This document shows positions 1 through 9,516 of a stretch of 64,000 bases of DNA, piece by piece. Source of the DNA: Cymbidium sinense. Its lineage: Eukaryota; Streptophyta; Magnoliopsida; Asparagales; Orchidaceae. The position numbers were made by a program, and so were the translations under genes. How positions within the stretch are numbered: the first letter of the stretch is position 1; every line of letters begins with the position of its first letter. The DNA is taken from positions 143,130,488 to 143,194,487 of the forward strand of contig CM038214.1 of assembly GCA_021442155.1 (NCBI GenBank). The letters run 5' to 3'. The notes under the pieces are model-generated. The model searched no databases. It was not told the origin of the DNA and was given only the letters and a program-made list of their open reading frames with translations.

Positions 1-345
1 ATCGTGTATATGGAATCTTTTAAGTAATTTCATTGTAAATTGATGATAATTGAAGAGCTTTGGATGCAAAACCTTATAGATTCTAATAACTGACTAGGAA
101 TCCCCTAAAATTTTTATATTTTTAATTTCCATAAGGATTTCCAGCTCTATACTAGTAATAAGAGCTTCATATTCAGCTTCATGGTTTGTATATGGCTCAG
201 CCAAATGATATGAATATCTCATAATTCCTTTTTCTAAGGTTATAAAGATTAACCCCATTTTTGCCTTCTTTGGGATATATAGGTTTGATTCTTTATGTCT
301 TCTTGATGATGAAGCACCATCAAATTATAATTCTTAGGTGGCACT
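1..345 (-). pseudogene. Archaeal-type RNase H (aRH) domain of gypsy pol
   Basis: Minus-strand translation gives FDGAS at about 309-323, an EAEYEA block near 163-180 and an ILGDS block near 97-110. These are the three acidic landmarks (D, E, D) of the extra RNase H found in Tat-type gypsy elements, and all three survive here. The enzyme would remove RNA from RNA-DNA hybrids during reverse transcription. A stop lies just before FDGAS and another just after GDS, so no intact domain is encoded. The matching domain in the second element (15810-16350) has lost its first acidic residue. Assignment rests on motif recognition. Confidence 0.75.
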
Positions 346-429
346 TGGTTCACCTGCTAATGTTATGATATGTTCATCTTGGAGATCATCATTTAAAGGA
401 GACCCTTCAAGTATAGGGTGTGCTGCTAG

Positions 430-1000
430 GAAATCTACAAATATTTGTCCTTTTATAGCACAAATAAGAATATGAGTGATCTCAAAAATGTAATAAAATT
501 ATTGACCATCGTGTTAAACACCTTGACAGTGATGGATGGGTCATGAGCTATTGCAAAGGATTTACCCTTGAAATCAGGTTGACCTTATGAGAAAGCATAT
601 AATGCCTAAGTTTTTCAGCAGCAAAAACTAAGGCTAAGCAATGTCTTTCAATAGGAGGATAATTCTTTTTTTTATAAGCCTCGACTTAGATAATAAAGCG
701 TGTTTTCTTTCCCTTCTTTATTTGTTTGAGCTAATAAAGCCCCAATAGAATCATCCATAGCTACAGTATAGAGAGTTAATGGCTTTCCCAAAATCAGGGA
801 TGCTAAAACAAGAGGATTCATTAAATATTACTTTAAGTTTTTGAAGATACCTTAGCATTTTTCATCCCAAATAAATTTGGAATCTTTCAGATATCAAAGG
901 TTGACACCTTCCATATAAATTTTATATGAATCTCCTTAGGTATGCAAGCCTTCTATAATGATTTTAACTATGTAAGACTTCTAGGTGGCGAATTTCTATA
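430..1000 (-). pseudogene. RT-connected RNase H domain of gypsy pol
   Basis: The minus strand encodes a block reading PLVLASLILGKPLTLYTVA, then MDDSIGALLAQ at about 735-770 and RHCLALVFAAEKLRHYML at about 600-655. This is the usual RNase H region behind a gypsy reverse transcriptase. A piece reading HPILEGSPLNDD, a linker before the second RNase H, follows at about 390-430. Frameshifts and stops separate the blocks. Taken with the RT upstream, the order is normal for the family. Confidence 0.75.
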
Positions 1001-1700
1001 ATAACTTTTATCTTTTTGGATCAATTTCTATCCCGATTACACTTTTGAACCCTAAGAATTTCCATGAAGTCACTCTAAAGGCACACTTTAGAGGATTCAT
1101 GTTTAAGTTATAGTGGCACAATCATTAAGAAATGACCCATAAATCATAAAAATGATCTTATTTTATTTTGGTTTTAATGACTAAATCATTAATATAACAT
1201 TCGACTTGATTATAAATCAAGTCATTGAATATTCTAGTCATAGCTCTTTGATAAGTAGTTCCACATTTTGGGACCAAATGGCATGGCGGTAAAAAAATCC
1301 CTATTGGAGTTCGAATGTCGTATGCTTTTCATCTTCTAGGACATCTTAATTGATTTTAACGGATGATCCATCCATAAATGAAAAGATCTCATGCGAGGAT
1401 GGACTATGAGTTGTATAGGCAAAGGGAACTCATCTTTGGGGCAAGCCTTGTTTAGGTCTCTAAAGTCAACACAGCATATTTAACCATTTTCTTCTTTCTT
1501 TGGAACTATCCCCAATTAGGGTATTATTCTTCTCGTATAATTCCAGATTCAATTATTTTCTTTATTTCAATGATTTAGTTGTTCTACTTCTAGGCGCATC
1601 CGCCTGGAAGCTTGCTTTACTGGGATAGCATCATATTTAATTCCTAATTTGTGCACAACCACATCTTGGTATAAACCTAGCATTTCATCATAACTCTAGG
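1000..1700 (-). pseudogene. Gypsy reverse transcriptase, broken
   Basis: Minus-strand reading gives the approach to the fingers domain (a MLGLYQDVVVHKLGIKYDA-like stretch near 1630-1690), then VDFRDLNKACPKDEFPLPI at about 1411-1470, then TTYQRAMTRIFNDLI at about 1215-1260. The catalytic YVDD box is at 1185-1196, where it reads YIND: the first catalytic aspartate is replaced by asparagine. The block KFLGF at about 1040-1060 is the end of the palm region. Several frameshifts interrupt the frame. The protein would have copied element RNA into DNA in virus-like particles; this copy cannot. Confidence 0.85.
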
Positions 1701-2760
1701 AAAAGCAATCTTTATACTCAAATAATAAAGTGATTAACTCTTTAGAATCTTTTGAACCCAATAAAGAGCTAATAAAAGTCAATTTTGGCTTCTCAGGAGT
1801 CCCTAGGTTAACCTCTTTTAATTCATCTATAGTAGATTTTTCTCTCATATCTGAGGAGGTGCATTCAAGTGAATCATCTTTGGATTCCTCCATGATCTTT
1901 ATGAATGAGTCTTCTGGAAGAGTAGAAGAGACTTCAAAGAGTTGATCTATTTGACAATTACTTATCATTAAACAATGGTCTATATCGTCAAATGATTCAA
2001 CTGTACCAAACCCAATGCCAACTTTGGAGTGGAAATTTCTATGTTTTTCATTCCATAAGCTCTCCATGCATTGGGCTTTATCTTTAAGCCAAACATTTGT
2101 GATAAAACCATGTTTCACATAATTCTTTACACAAGTCGATTACTAGTCAAAAGGAAATTCTATTCTTTCATTGAAAGATGGTTCTTCAAGCTTTACATTT
2201 CCTTCTGAGCTTGAAGGATCAGGTACAGAATAAAACTTTATTGACCTCCCCACTTCTCCTAATAAGTTAGGGGCTTCTTTGACCTCTAATTGAGATATTT
2301 TATTTTGATTTAGAGGAGTCAAAGTTAAAGTGTCCACATATTTTTTTAATTTTTCATATGTGCATAGCTCAGACTCTTCCTTTAATGTTTTGATTTCTTC
2401 TCACATGTGTCTGATTCTAAGGAAATCTCAAACTTTATGGAAGCATTTCTATGATGAGATTCTTCATCTAAGCTGGATTCCAAATCGATATTAATTATTG
2501 GAGGCTCTTTTTTTTCTTTTTCTTTTTCCTCCTTTTCTTTCTTTTCATATTTCTTGATTGTTGTACTTTATGCTTCAACAATGGTGTATTTCATAGAATC
2601 AAAACTAGGTTTCTTAGGCATGTAGTAAATAGAATCTTCATAGAGCTCAATCACATGAATAGTGAATGGTTGTATGTCTCCCTTTATAACATATTCTACT
2701 CCATCCCTAATGTACATCATACACTGGTGGAGTGAATATGGAACCATTCTATACTCATGG
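1696..2760 (-). pseudogene. Gypsy protease end and charged linker before RT
   Basis: A 140-codon open stretch at 1696-2118 reads through STIDELKEVNLG and ends in LLFEYKDCFS, the standard lead-in to a plant gypsy RT. Upstream (2560-2750) the minus strand gives VPYSLHQCMMYIRDG and a DSIYYMPKKP stretch, followed by a Lys/Glu-rich run encoded by the pyrimidine tract at about 2508-2550. The second element has the same arrangement (VPSSLHQCMKFMRGG, then a Lys/Glu run at 13840-13926), so the charged linker is a real shared part of the polyprotein and not a stray microsatellite. Stops are present. No protease active-site triad was found. Confidence 0.7.
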
Positions 2761-4700
2761 ATCCAAGGTTATTATGTTTAGGTTTCTATTTAATTTTATT
2801 TTATTTTATTTTAAGTTTATTTTCTCATATTTTATGTTTAGTTTTATTTATTTAGGTTTTTTTATTCCTAGGTTTATATTATTTTTTAGTTTAGGTTAGG
2901 TTTTATTTAATTTATTTTACTTTATTTTTATTTTTTTATTTTTTTTATTTTAAAGTTTAGGTTTGGTTTTAGTTTAGGTTTTTTATTTTATTTTATTTTA
3001 TTTTTTATTTTATTTAGGTTTAGGTTTTTTATTTATTTTATTATTAGGTTTTAAGTTTTTAGGGTTTACAATTTTTGGGCTTAGGGTTTTAGGGTTTACG
3101 GTTTATGGTTAGGGTTTTTTTTTTGGGAAACCCCACATAGAGGGGATTTTATTACCATAACAAAAGGGTTTAGGGTTTAGGATTTAGTGTTTAGGGTTAA
3201 GGGTAGGCTTATATTTATTTAGTTTTTTTTAATATTTTTCTTTTGGTTTATTTATTATTTTTATTTAGTTTAGTTTATTTATTTTATGTTTATTTATCTT
3301 AGTTAAGGTTTTATATTTTAGTTTATTTTTTAGGTTTAAGTTTAGGTTTATGTTTACTTTTTAGTTTAGATTTATTTTTATTTTTATTTTTTAGGTTTAG
3401 GTTTTATCTTTTATTTTTAGGTTCAGGTTTAGGTTTCTATTTAATTTTTAGCTTTAGGTTATAGGTTATTATTTTAGGTTAATTTATTTGTTTATTTTTT
3501 GGTTTATTTATTTTAGTTTGGTTTAGTTTAGTTTAGGTTTAGGTTTACTTTATTTTGTTAATTTTGGGTTTAGTTTTTTTTTTAAATTTAGGGTTTAGGT
3601 TTTATTTATTTATTTTTAGGTTTTATTTTTAGGTTTATGGTTTATAGTTAGTTTTAGGGTTTAGAGTTAGGGTTTTTTATTTATGTATTTTATTTTTATT
3701 TTAAAATTAAGTAAAGTAGGTTTAAGTTTTGTAGTTTATTTTTATTTATTTGAGTTTAATTTATTGTTTAATTTTATTTAGGTTTTTTTATTATTATTTA
3801 GCTTAATTTATTTATTTTAGGTTTATTTATTATAATTTTGATTTTATTTTAGTTTTTTTGTTTTATTTTTAATTTAGTTTTATTTTTTTTTTATTTTAGG
3901 TTTAGGTTTTATTTTATATTTTAGGTTTAAGTTTAGGTTTTAATTTTTTTTTAGGTTTTTTTTGGTTTTGGTTTTTTATTAGATTTATTTTAAATATTAT
4001 TATTTTAAGTTTAGGTTTATTTTTATTTCATTTTATTTTATTTAGTTTAGGCTTAGGTTTAGTTTTAGTTTATTTTAGGTTTAGGTTTGTTTATTTATTT
4101 AGTTTGGTTTAGGTTTTTTAGTTTAGGGTTTAGGTTTTTTTTTATTTATTTTTAGGTTTATTATTTAGGTTTAGATTTTAATTTAGATTTTTTTTTTTAT
4201 TATTATTGGTTTATTTCATTTTTATTTTAGGTTTAGCTTTTATTTTTTTAGGTTATTTATTTTTTTAGTTTAGTTTAAGATTTTATTTATTAAATTTTAG
4301 TTTAGTTTTAATTTTTTAATTTTCTTTTTAGGTTTTGGTTTATGTTTTATTTTATTTTTATTTTTATATAATTTTATTTTTTTAAGTTTATTTAGTTTAG
4401 GGTTAGGTTTTATCTTTTAGGGTTTAAGGTTTAGGTTAGTTAGGTTAGGTTTAGTGTTTAGGTTAGTTGTGGTTTAAGGTTTTGGTTTGGGGTTTAGGGT
4501 TTTTTTTATGAAGGTCTAGGGTTTAGAATTTAGGGTTTAGGGTTTAAGGTTTTAAGGTTTGGTTTAGGGTTTTTTTTATTAAGTCTAGGTTTTTTAGGGG
4601 TTTAGGGTTTAAGGTTTTAAGGTTTAGGGTTTAAGGTTTAGAGTTTAGGGTTTTTAGGGTTTAAGGTTTAGGTTTTAGTTTAGGGTTTAGGGTTTTTGGG
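2761..4700 (+). repeat. Degenerate telomere-like array (TTTAGGG / TTTAGG / TTTATTTT)
   Basis: Two textures alternate: T-rich sequence built from TTTATTTTA and GGTTTAGG words (2761-3060, 3215-4380), and stretches close to TTTAGGG (3060-3215, 4380-4700). The G-rich strand is +. No gene is visible. A LINE tail fragment lies at 3117-3166. The closing flank before the first GRP fragment carries the words found beside the other GRP copies. Confidence 0.9.
3117..3166 (-). mobile_element. LINE 3' end fragment with poly(A) signal and tail
   Basis: On the minus strand this reads an AATAAA signal (complement of 3148-3153), then CCCCTCTATGTGGGGTTTCC, then a run of about nine A, then telomere-like repeat. 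The same layout occurs at the 3' ends of the large LINE (23459 onward) and of the truncated LINE copy (54203 onward). Only about 50 bp survive. The GGGG/CCCC halves could form a short hairpin. Confidence 0.65.
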
Positions 4701-5059
4701 TTTTTTTTATAACTACAACATAGATAAAAAATGAGCAGACATAGAGCAAATTAAAAATCCTAAATAACTAGAATTGCCTCAACAATAACAACATAGTTCC
4801 ATAAGTAGCAAATTGGATCGGGCGTTCTTCAATTTCTCTTGTTCATATCAGATCTAACCTAGCCTCTTGAGTTGCGAAATCCACCATTATATCCCGATCT
4901 CTACCTCCGACATCACCACAGTTGTAACCTCCATCGCTCCTCCCACCTCTATAACCACCACTGCAATAACCGTGGCTTTCACCTTCACCCCGACCACCAG
5001 ATCTACACTGAGCTTGGTTGATGGTGATGTTCCTGACATCAAGGTTCTACCCATTCTTA
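4701..5059 (-). pseudogene. GRP fragment 1: 3' part of a glycine-rich RNA-binding protein mRNA
   Basis: The minus strand encodes the end of an RRM (an NGQNLDGRNITVNQAQ-like stretch; here the Q is a stop), then a glycine-rich tail with RSGG, GGYRGG and RSDGGYN words. This is the layout of small plant GRPs (RNA chaperones with an N-terminal RRM and a C-terminal Gly/Arg/Tyr tail; nuclear and cytoplasmic in known relatives). Nothing 5' of the last RRM strand is present. The tail frame is lost after GGRDRD through a one-base loss. About 90 bp of 3'UTR next to the A-tract, present in other copies, are missing; the tract itself (T run at 4701-4708) joins telomere repeats. The other end, at the AAGAATGGG codons, also runs straight into telomere-like DNA. 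Confidence 0.8.
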
Positions 5060-6465
5060 GGTTTTATGTTTAGGTTTAGGTTTATTATGTTTTAGTGTTT
5101 AAGTTTCTTTTTAAATTTATTTATTTACTTTAGGTTAAGGCCTTAGGGTTTTGGGTTTATGGTTTAGGGTTTAGGGTTTAGGTTTAGGGTTTAGGGTTTA
5201 GGGTTTAGTGTTTTAGGGTTTATGCTTTTAGGGTTTAGGGTTTAGGGTTAAGGTTTAGGTTTTAGGGTTTAGGGTTTTTGAGGATTTAGGGTTTAGGTTT
5301 AGGGTTTAGGATTTAGGGTTGTAGGTTTAGGATTTAGGTTTATTTATTATTTTTATTTAGTTTAGTTTAGGATTATTTATTTTAGTTTATTTTTTAGGTT
5401 TAGGTTTAAGTTTAAATTTCTTTTTTAGTTGTGTTTTATCTTTATTTTATTTTTAAGTTCTAGGTTTTATTTTTTATTTTTAGGTTTGGGTTTAGGTTTT
5501 TAAATTATTTTTTAGATTTAGGTTTTTGGTTTATTTATAATTTTTTATTTTTTAGTTTAGGTTTAGGTTTATTTTTAGTTTATTTTATTTTATTTAGTTT
5601 AGGTTTAGGTTTATGTTAAGTTTATTTTAGGTTTAGCTTTAGGTTTTATTTATTTTAATTTTGTTTATTTTTGTTTAGTTTTAGGTTTATTTTATTTTGT
5701 TTGTTTTATTTTTAATTTAGGTTAAGGTTTTTTTTAGTTTAGGGTTTAGGTTTTATTTTTTTATTAATTTTTAGGTTTTATTTTAGACTTATTTTTTTAG
5801 GTTTAGGTTTTTATTTAGTTTTTATTATATTTTACTTTTATTTTACTTTTACTTTTTCTTTTATTTAGGTTTTTTATTCTTAGGTTTATTATATCTTTTA
5901 ATTTAGTTTAGGTTTTTATTTACTTTATTTTAGTTCATTTATATTACTTTATTTTATTTTATTTTTATGTTTAGGTTTAGGTTTTAGTTTAGGTTTTTAT
6001 TTTATTTTAATTAGGTTTAGATTATTTTATATATTTTATTTTTAGGTTTTATTTAGTTTAAGTTTAGGTTTTTAGGTTTTAAGAGTTTAGGGTTTAGGGT
6101 TTAGTGTTTTATGGTTTAGGGTTTAGGTTAGGGTTTACTGGTTTAGGATTTAAGGTTTAAGGTTTAGTGTTTAGGCTTTAGGGTTTATGGTTTTTAGGGT
6201 TTAGCGTTTAAGGTAAACTTAGAGTGTAGGGTTTTTCATTTTTTAAAAAATTTACGTAAATTGATAAGTTTAGGTTTATTTAGTTTATTTTATTTTATAT
6301 TTTTATTTTAGGTTTTGGGTGTATGGTTTAGGGTTTAGGGTTTTAGGATTTATGGTTCAGGATTTAGGGTTTAGGGTTTAAGGTTTATGGTTTTTAAGGT
6401 TTAGGGTTTTGGCTTTTAAATTTAGGTTTTAGGTTTAGGGTTCAGGTTTTAGTTTAGGGTTTTTG
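5060..6465 (+). repeat. Telomere-like array between GRP fragments 1 and 2
   Basis: It begins with the roughly 55-bp flank seen to the right of most GRP copies (ending in a TTACTTTAGG word near 5118-5136). Next come near-TTTAGGG repeats (5140-5340), a T-rich core (5340-6070) containing the landmark TTTTTATTCTTAGG near 5872-5886, more TTTAGGG-like repeats (6075-6230), the A-tract motif at 6233-6272, and further TTTAGGG-like repeats to 6465. Confidence 0.9.
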
Positions 6466-6850
6466 TTTTTTTTTTTTAAACTGAATAAATTTAGATTCAA
6501 CATTTCTTCTTTTTGATTTCATCAACCAAGTAACACACCAAGTGTTTTATAACACAAGCAATGACATAGATCAAATATGAGCACATGTACAACAAATCAA
6601 GAACCCTCGATAACTAGAACCATCTCTAATGTAAATACACAATTCTATAAGTGGCAGATCAGATAATCTGTTCTTCAGTTTCTCTAGTTCTCATCAAAAT
6701 CTCCCTAACTTCTTGAGTAGCTGGATTCACCATCATATCTTGGATCTATCCCTACGCCACCACCATGGATATAACCTTCATAGCTCTTCCCGCCTCCATA
6801 ACCACCAACACCACCAGATCCCCCAACACCACTACGATATAACCTTCATA
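6466..6850 (-). pseudogene. GRP fragment 2, further 5'-truncated
   Basis: The 3'UTR is fully present (A-tract is the T run at 6466-6477, then words shared by all copies up to the stop region near 6690). The glycine-rich tail reads back only to about 6850, where telomere-like T-rich DNA starts; the RRM end seen in the other copies is absent. Words such as GGVGG, GGYGGG and a DPRYDGESS-like end are visible with frame changes. This is the only copy with the larger set of tail codons lost at that side, so the deletion happened after amplification. Confidence 0.75.
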
Positions 6851-8539
6851 GTTTATTTTTTATTTAGGTTTAATTTTAATTTTATTTTATTTAGATTATT
6901 TATTTTATGTTTGTCTATTTTATTTAAGCTTTTCTATTTTAGTTTATTTTTTTGGCTTAGCTTTAGGTTTATGTTTACTTTTTAGTATAGTTTTATTTTT
7001 ATTTATATTTTTATTTTTTAGTTTAAGTTATTTTTTTTATTTTTAGGTTTAGGTTTAGGTTTTTCTTATATTTTTTCAAGTTTAGGTTTACAGTTTATTT
7101 TTAGGGTTTTATTTTTAGGTTTATATAGTTCTATTTAGTTTTGTTTAGTTTAAGTTTAGGTTTAGGTTTTTCTTTTAATTTAGCTTTTAGGTTTTATTTA
7201 TTATTTATTTTTAGGTTTATTTTTTGGGTTTAGGTTTTAATTTATTATATTTTAGTTTATCTTTTATTTTTTTATTTTTTTATATTTTTAGGTTTAGGTT
7301 TAGGATTAGGTTTTAGTTTAGGTTCTTTTTTATTTTATTTTATTTAGGTTTAGGTTTTTTTATTTATTTTATTTTTTGGTTTTATTTAGTTTAGGTTTAG
7401 GTTTTTAGGTTTTTAAGGTTTAGGGTTTGGGGTTTAGGGTTTGTTTTAAGGTTTAGGGTTAGGGTTTCTTATTTATGTATTTTATTTATTTTGTTTATTT
7501 TATTATTTTATTTTTATTTAGATTTATTTTTATTTTTGTAGTTTAGCTTTTTATTTATTTTAGCTTTATTTATTTTAATTTTTAATTTTTATTTTAGTTT
7601 ATTTCTTTGGTTTAGGTTTATTTTTTAGTTTAGTTTTATTTTTATTATATTTTTTAGGTTTAGATTTTTATGTTATATTTTTTGGTTTTAGCTTAGGCTT
7701 TTTTTTTAGGTTTTGGTTTAGGTCTTTATTTTAGTTTTATTTTTAGGTTTTATTGTTTAGTTTAGGTTTAAGTTTATTTTTAGTTTATTTTATTTTATTT
7801 AGTTTAGGTTTAGGTATAGGTATAGTTTATTTTAGGTTTAGGTTTTGTTTATTTTAGTTTAGGTTTAGGATTATTTTAATTTTATTTTAGGTTTAGATTT
7901 TTTTAGTCTAGGGTTTAGGTTTTATTTTTTATTTATATTATATTTATTTTTAGGTTTATTATTTAGGTTTAGGTTTTTATTTAGTTTTATTTTATTTTAT
8001 TTTAGGTTTATTTCATTTTTATTTTATGTTTAGCTTTTATTTTACTTAGGTTATTTATTTTGTAGTTTAGTTTAGGATTTTATTTATTTAATTTTAGTTT
8101 AGTTTTTATTTTTTATTTTATTTTCTTTTTAGGTTTATGTTTAGGTTTATGTTTAGGTTTAGGTTTAGGTTTATGTTTTTATTTTATTTAATTTTGGTTT
8201 AGGTTTATTTATTTATTTTTTTTAGGTTTTATTTAGTTTAGGTTTAGGTTTTTATCTTTTTAGGGTTTAGGGTTTAGGGATTTGGGTTAGTTTAGGATTA
8301 GTTGTGGGTTTAAGGTTTAGAGTTATTTTTTAGGTTTAGGCTTTAGAGTTTAGGGTTTTTTTTGGGTTTAGGCTTTAGTGTTTAGGGTTTTGGGTTTAGG
8401 TTTTAGGGTTTAGTGTTTAGGTTTTAGGGTTTAGGGTTTAAGATTTATGGTTATAGGATTTAGGGTTTAGGGTTTTTAGGGTTTGGGTTTATGTTTTAGG
8501 TTTAGGGTTCAGGTTTTAGTTTAGGTTTGGGGTTTTTGG
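6851..8539 (+). repeat. Telomere-like array between GRP fragments 2 and 3
   Basis: Mostly T-rich core sequence, with TTTAGGG-like patches at about 7395-7470 and 8245-8535. A hexamer patch of alternating GGTTTA/TGTTTA words lies at about 8138-8178. The final 60 bases are the conserved left flank of GRP copies (a GGGTTCAGGTTTTAGTTTAG word near 8504-8524). No coding content is seen. Confidence 0.9.
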
Positions 8540-9018
8540 TTTTTTTTTAAACAAAGAATAAATTCAGATTCAACATTTTTCTTTTCAATTTCATTAACCA
8601 AGTAACACACCAAGTTTTTTAAGACACAATAGACAACATAAAAAAAAATGAGAAGGCATAGAGGAAATCAAAAATCCTTGATAACTAGAACCGTCTCTAC
8701 TATAACGACACAGTTCCATAAGCAGCATATTGGATATGCCATTTTTCAGTTTCTCCAGTTCCCATTAGAACCACCCTGGCCTCTTGAGTAGTGGGTTCCA
8801 CCATCATATCTTCGATCTCTCCCTCCGCCAGCACCACGACTGTAACCTCTGTCGCTCCTCCCACCTTCATAGCCACCACTGCTCCAACCACCATCTCCAT
8901 ATTCACCTCCAGATACCCACCAAACCTTGTGATGTGGCTTTGCCTTCCTCCACCATCGGATCTGGACTAAGCACAGCAGCGGTTGTGTTCTGTATCGTCA
9001 AGGTTCTGCCCATTCTTA
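8540..9018 (-). pseudogene. GRP fragment 3: intact glycine-rich C-terminus and 3'UTR
   Basis: One of the best-kept ends. Before the stop codon (complement of 8746-8748) the minus strand gives about 45 open codons with SGGYEGGRSDRGYSRG, GGGRDRRYDGG, HYSRGQ and the terminal NGNWRN. Upstream of these codons the frame shifts, and the RRM-end NGQNL at about 9000-9012 is in another frame. The 3'UTR is complete to the A-tract (8540-8548 on +). Copies 8, 10 and 14 are similarly well kept; together they would allow the progenitor mRNA 3' end to be inferred by alignment. Confidence 0.85.
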
Positions 9019-9098
9019 GGGTTTAGAGTTTAGGGTTAAGGGTTTAGCATTTTTTAAGGTTTAGGGTTCAAGTTTTAGTTTAGGGTTTAGAGTTTTTG
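9019..9098 (+). repeat. Short TTTAGGG-like block
   Basis: About 80 bp of near-TTTAGGG sequence between GRP fragments 3 and 4. It ends with the same GTTCAAGTTTTAGTTTAGGG flank that precedes other GRP copies. Confidence 0.85.
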
Positions 9099-9144
9099 GT
9101 TTTTTTTAACATTTCTTCTTTTCAATTTCATCAACCAAGTAACA
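9099..9144 (-). pseudogene. GRP fragment 4: 3'UTR end only, cut by gypsy-derived DNA
   Basis: The A-tract (T run 9099-9107) is followed by the ACATTTCTTC and ATCAACCAAGTAAC words of the GRP 3'UTR. The first 15 or so UTR bases beside the tract are missing. The match then breaks at about 9140 into DNA unrelated to GRP. The same break into the same foreign DNA occurs at 58796. Confidence 0.75.
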
Positions 9145-9516
9145 AACTAGGGAGGTGAGGTAATCAAATGACCTCCTTGGGGCTAACTAAAGCCTTGTGT
9201 TTTTGATATTTCCAGACTATATACTCATTACCATTCGATCTTATATAAATCAATACATGAAAGGAGGAAAGAGAACTCAACATTCATACACTTAAGCTAT
9301 AAGGACATGCATTTCTTATGTATTTATAGCTAGCATCATAAAACATATTATTATTCTTTAGAAGCTTTTGAAAAATACATTTAGATTTAATAGTGATAAT
9401 AGACACGCATATATTAAATTAAATCAACACATTCAGGCTTACATAAAGGTAATCCATTTTATTTTACTTGATTTTGAAAAGATGGATGCATGAATTCAAA
9501 TGACACCAAATTGAAC
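9145..9516 (+). repeat. Left end of gypsy block, duplicated at 58797-59160
   Basis: About 370 bp match the segment at 58797-59160 with scattered substitutions and small indels. Shared words include AATCAAATGACCTCCTTGGG and ATGCATTTCTTATGTATTTA. The two are collinear and both begin inside the same GRP 3'UTR position. This copy continues into the rest of the gypsy block, while the other stops and returns to telomere-like DNA. Confidence 0.85.

Larger units (their letters stand above)
1..2760 (-). mobile_element. Ty3/gypsy retrotransposon remnant (Tat/Ogre-like), truncated by window edge
   Basis: Read on the minus strand from 2760 down to 1, this stretch gives the usual gypsy pol order: end of the protease/linker, reverse transcriptase, RNase H, then a second archaeal-type RNase H that continues to the window edge. 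The second RNase H is what suggests the Tat/Ogre group. Frames change often and stop codons are frequent, so it is a dead copy. No LTR or integrase is visible: integrase would lie beyond position 1, and at 2760 the element stops abruptly against telomere-like repeats. The same protein order and several identical short motifs occur in the plus-strand element at 13440-17560, so the two are relatives in opposite orientation. Confidence 0.85.

Noticed and set aside
4867..5073. Plus-strand Thr/Ser/His-rich open frames over GRP fragments (also 6713, 8784, 39174, 42441, 47832, 52440, 63282)
   Set aside because: Antisense shadows of the glycine-rich GRP tail: CCACC codons opposite GGTGG.
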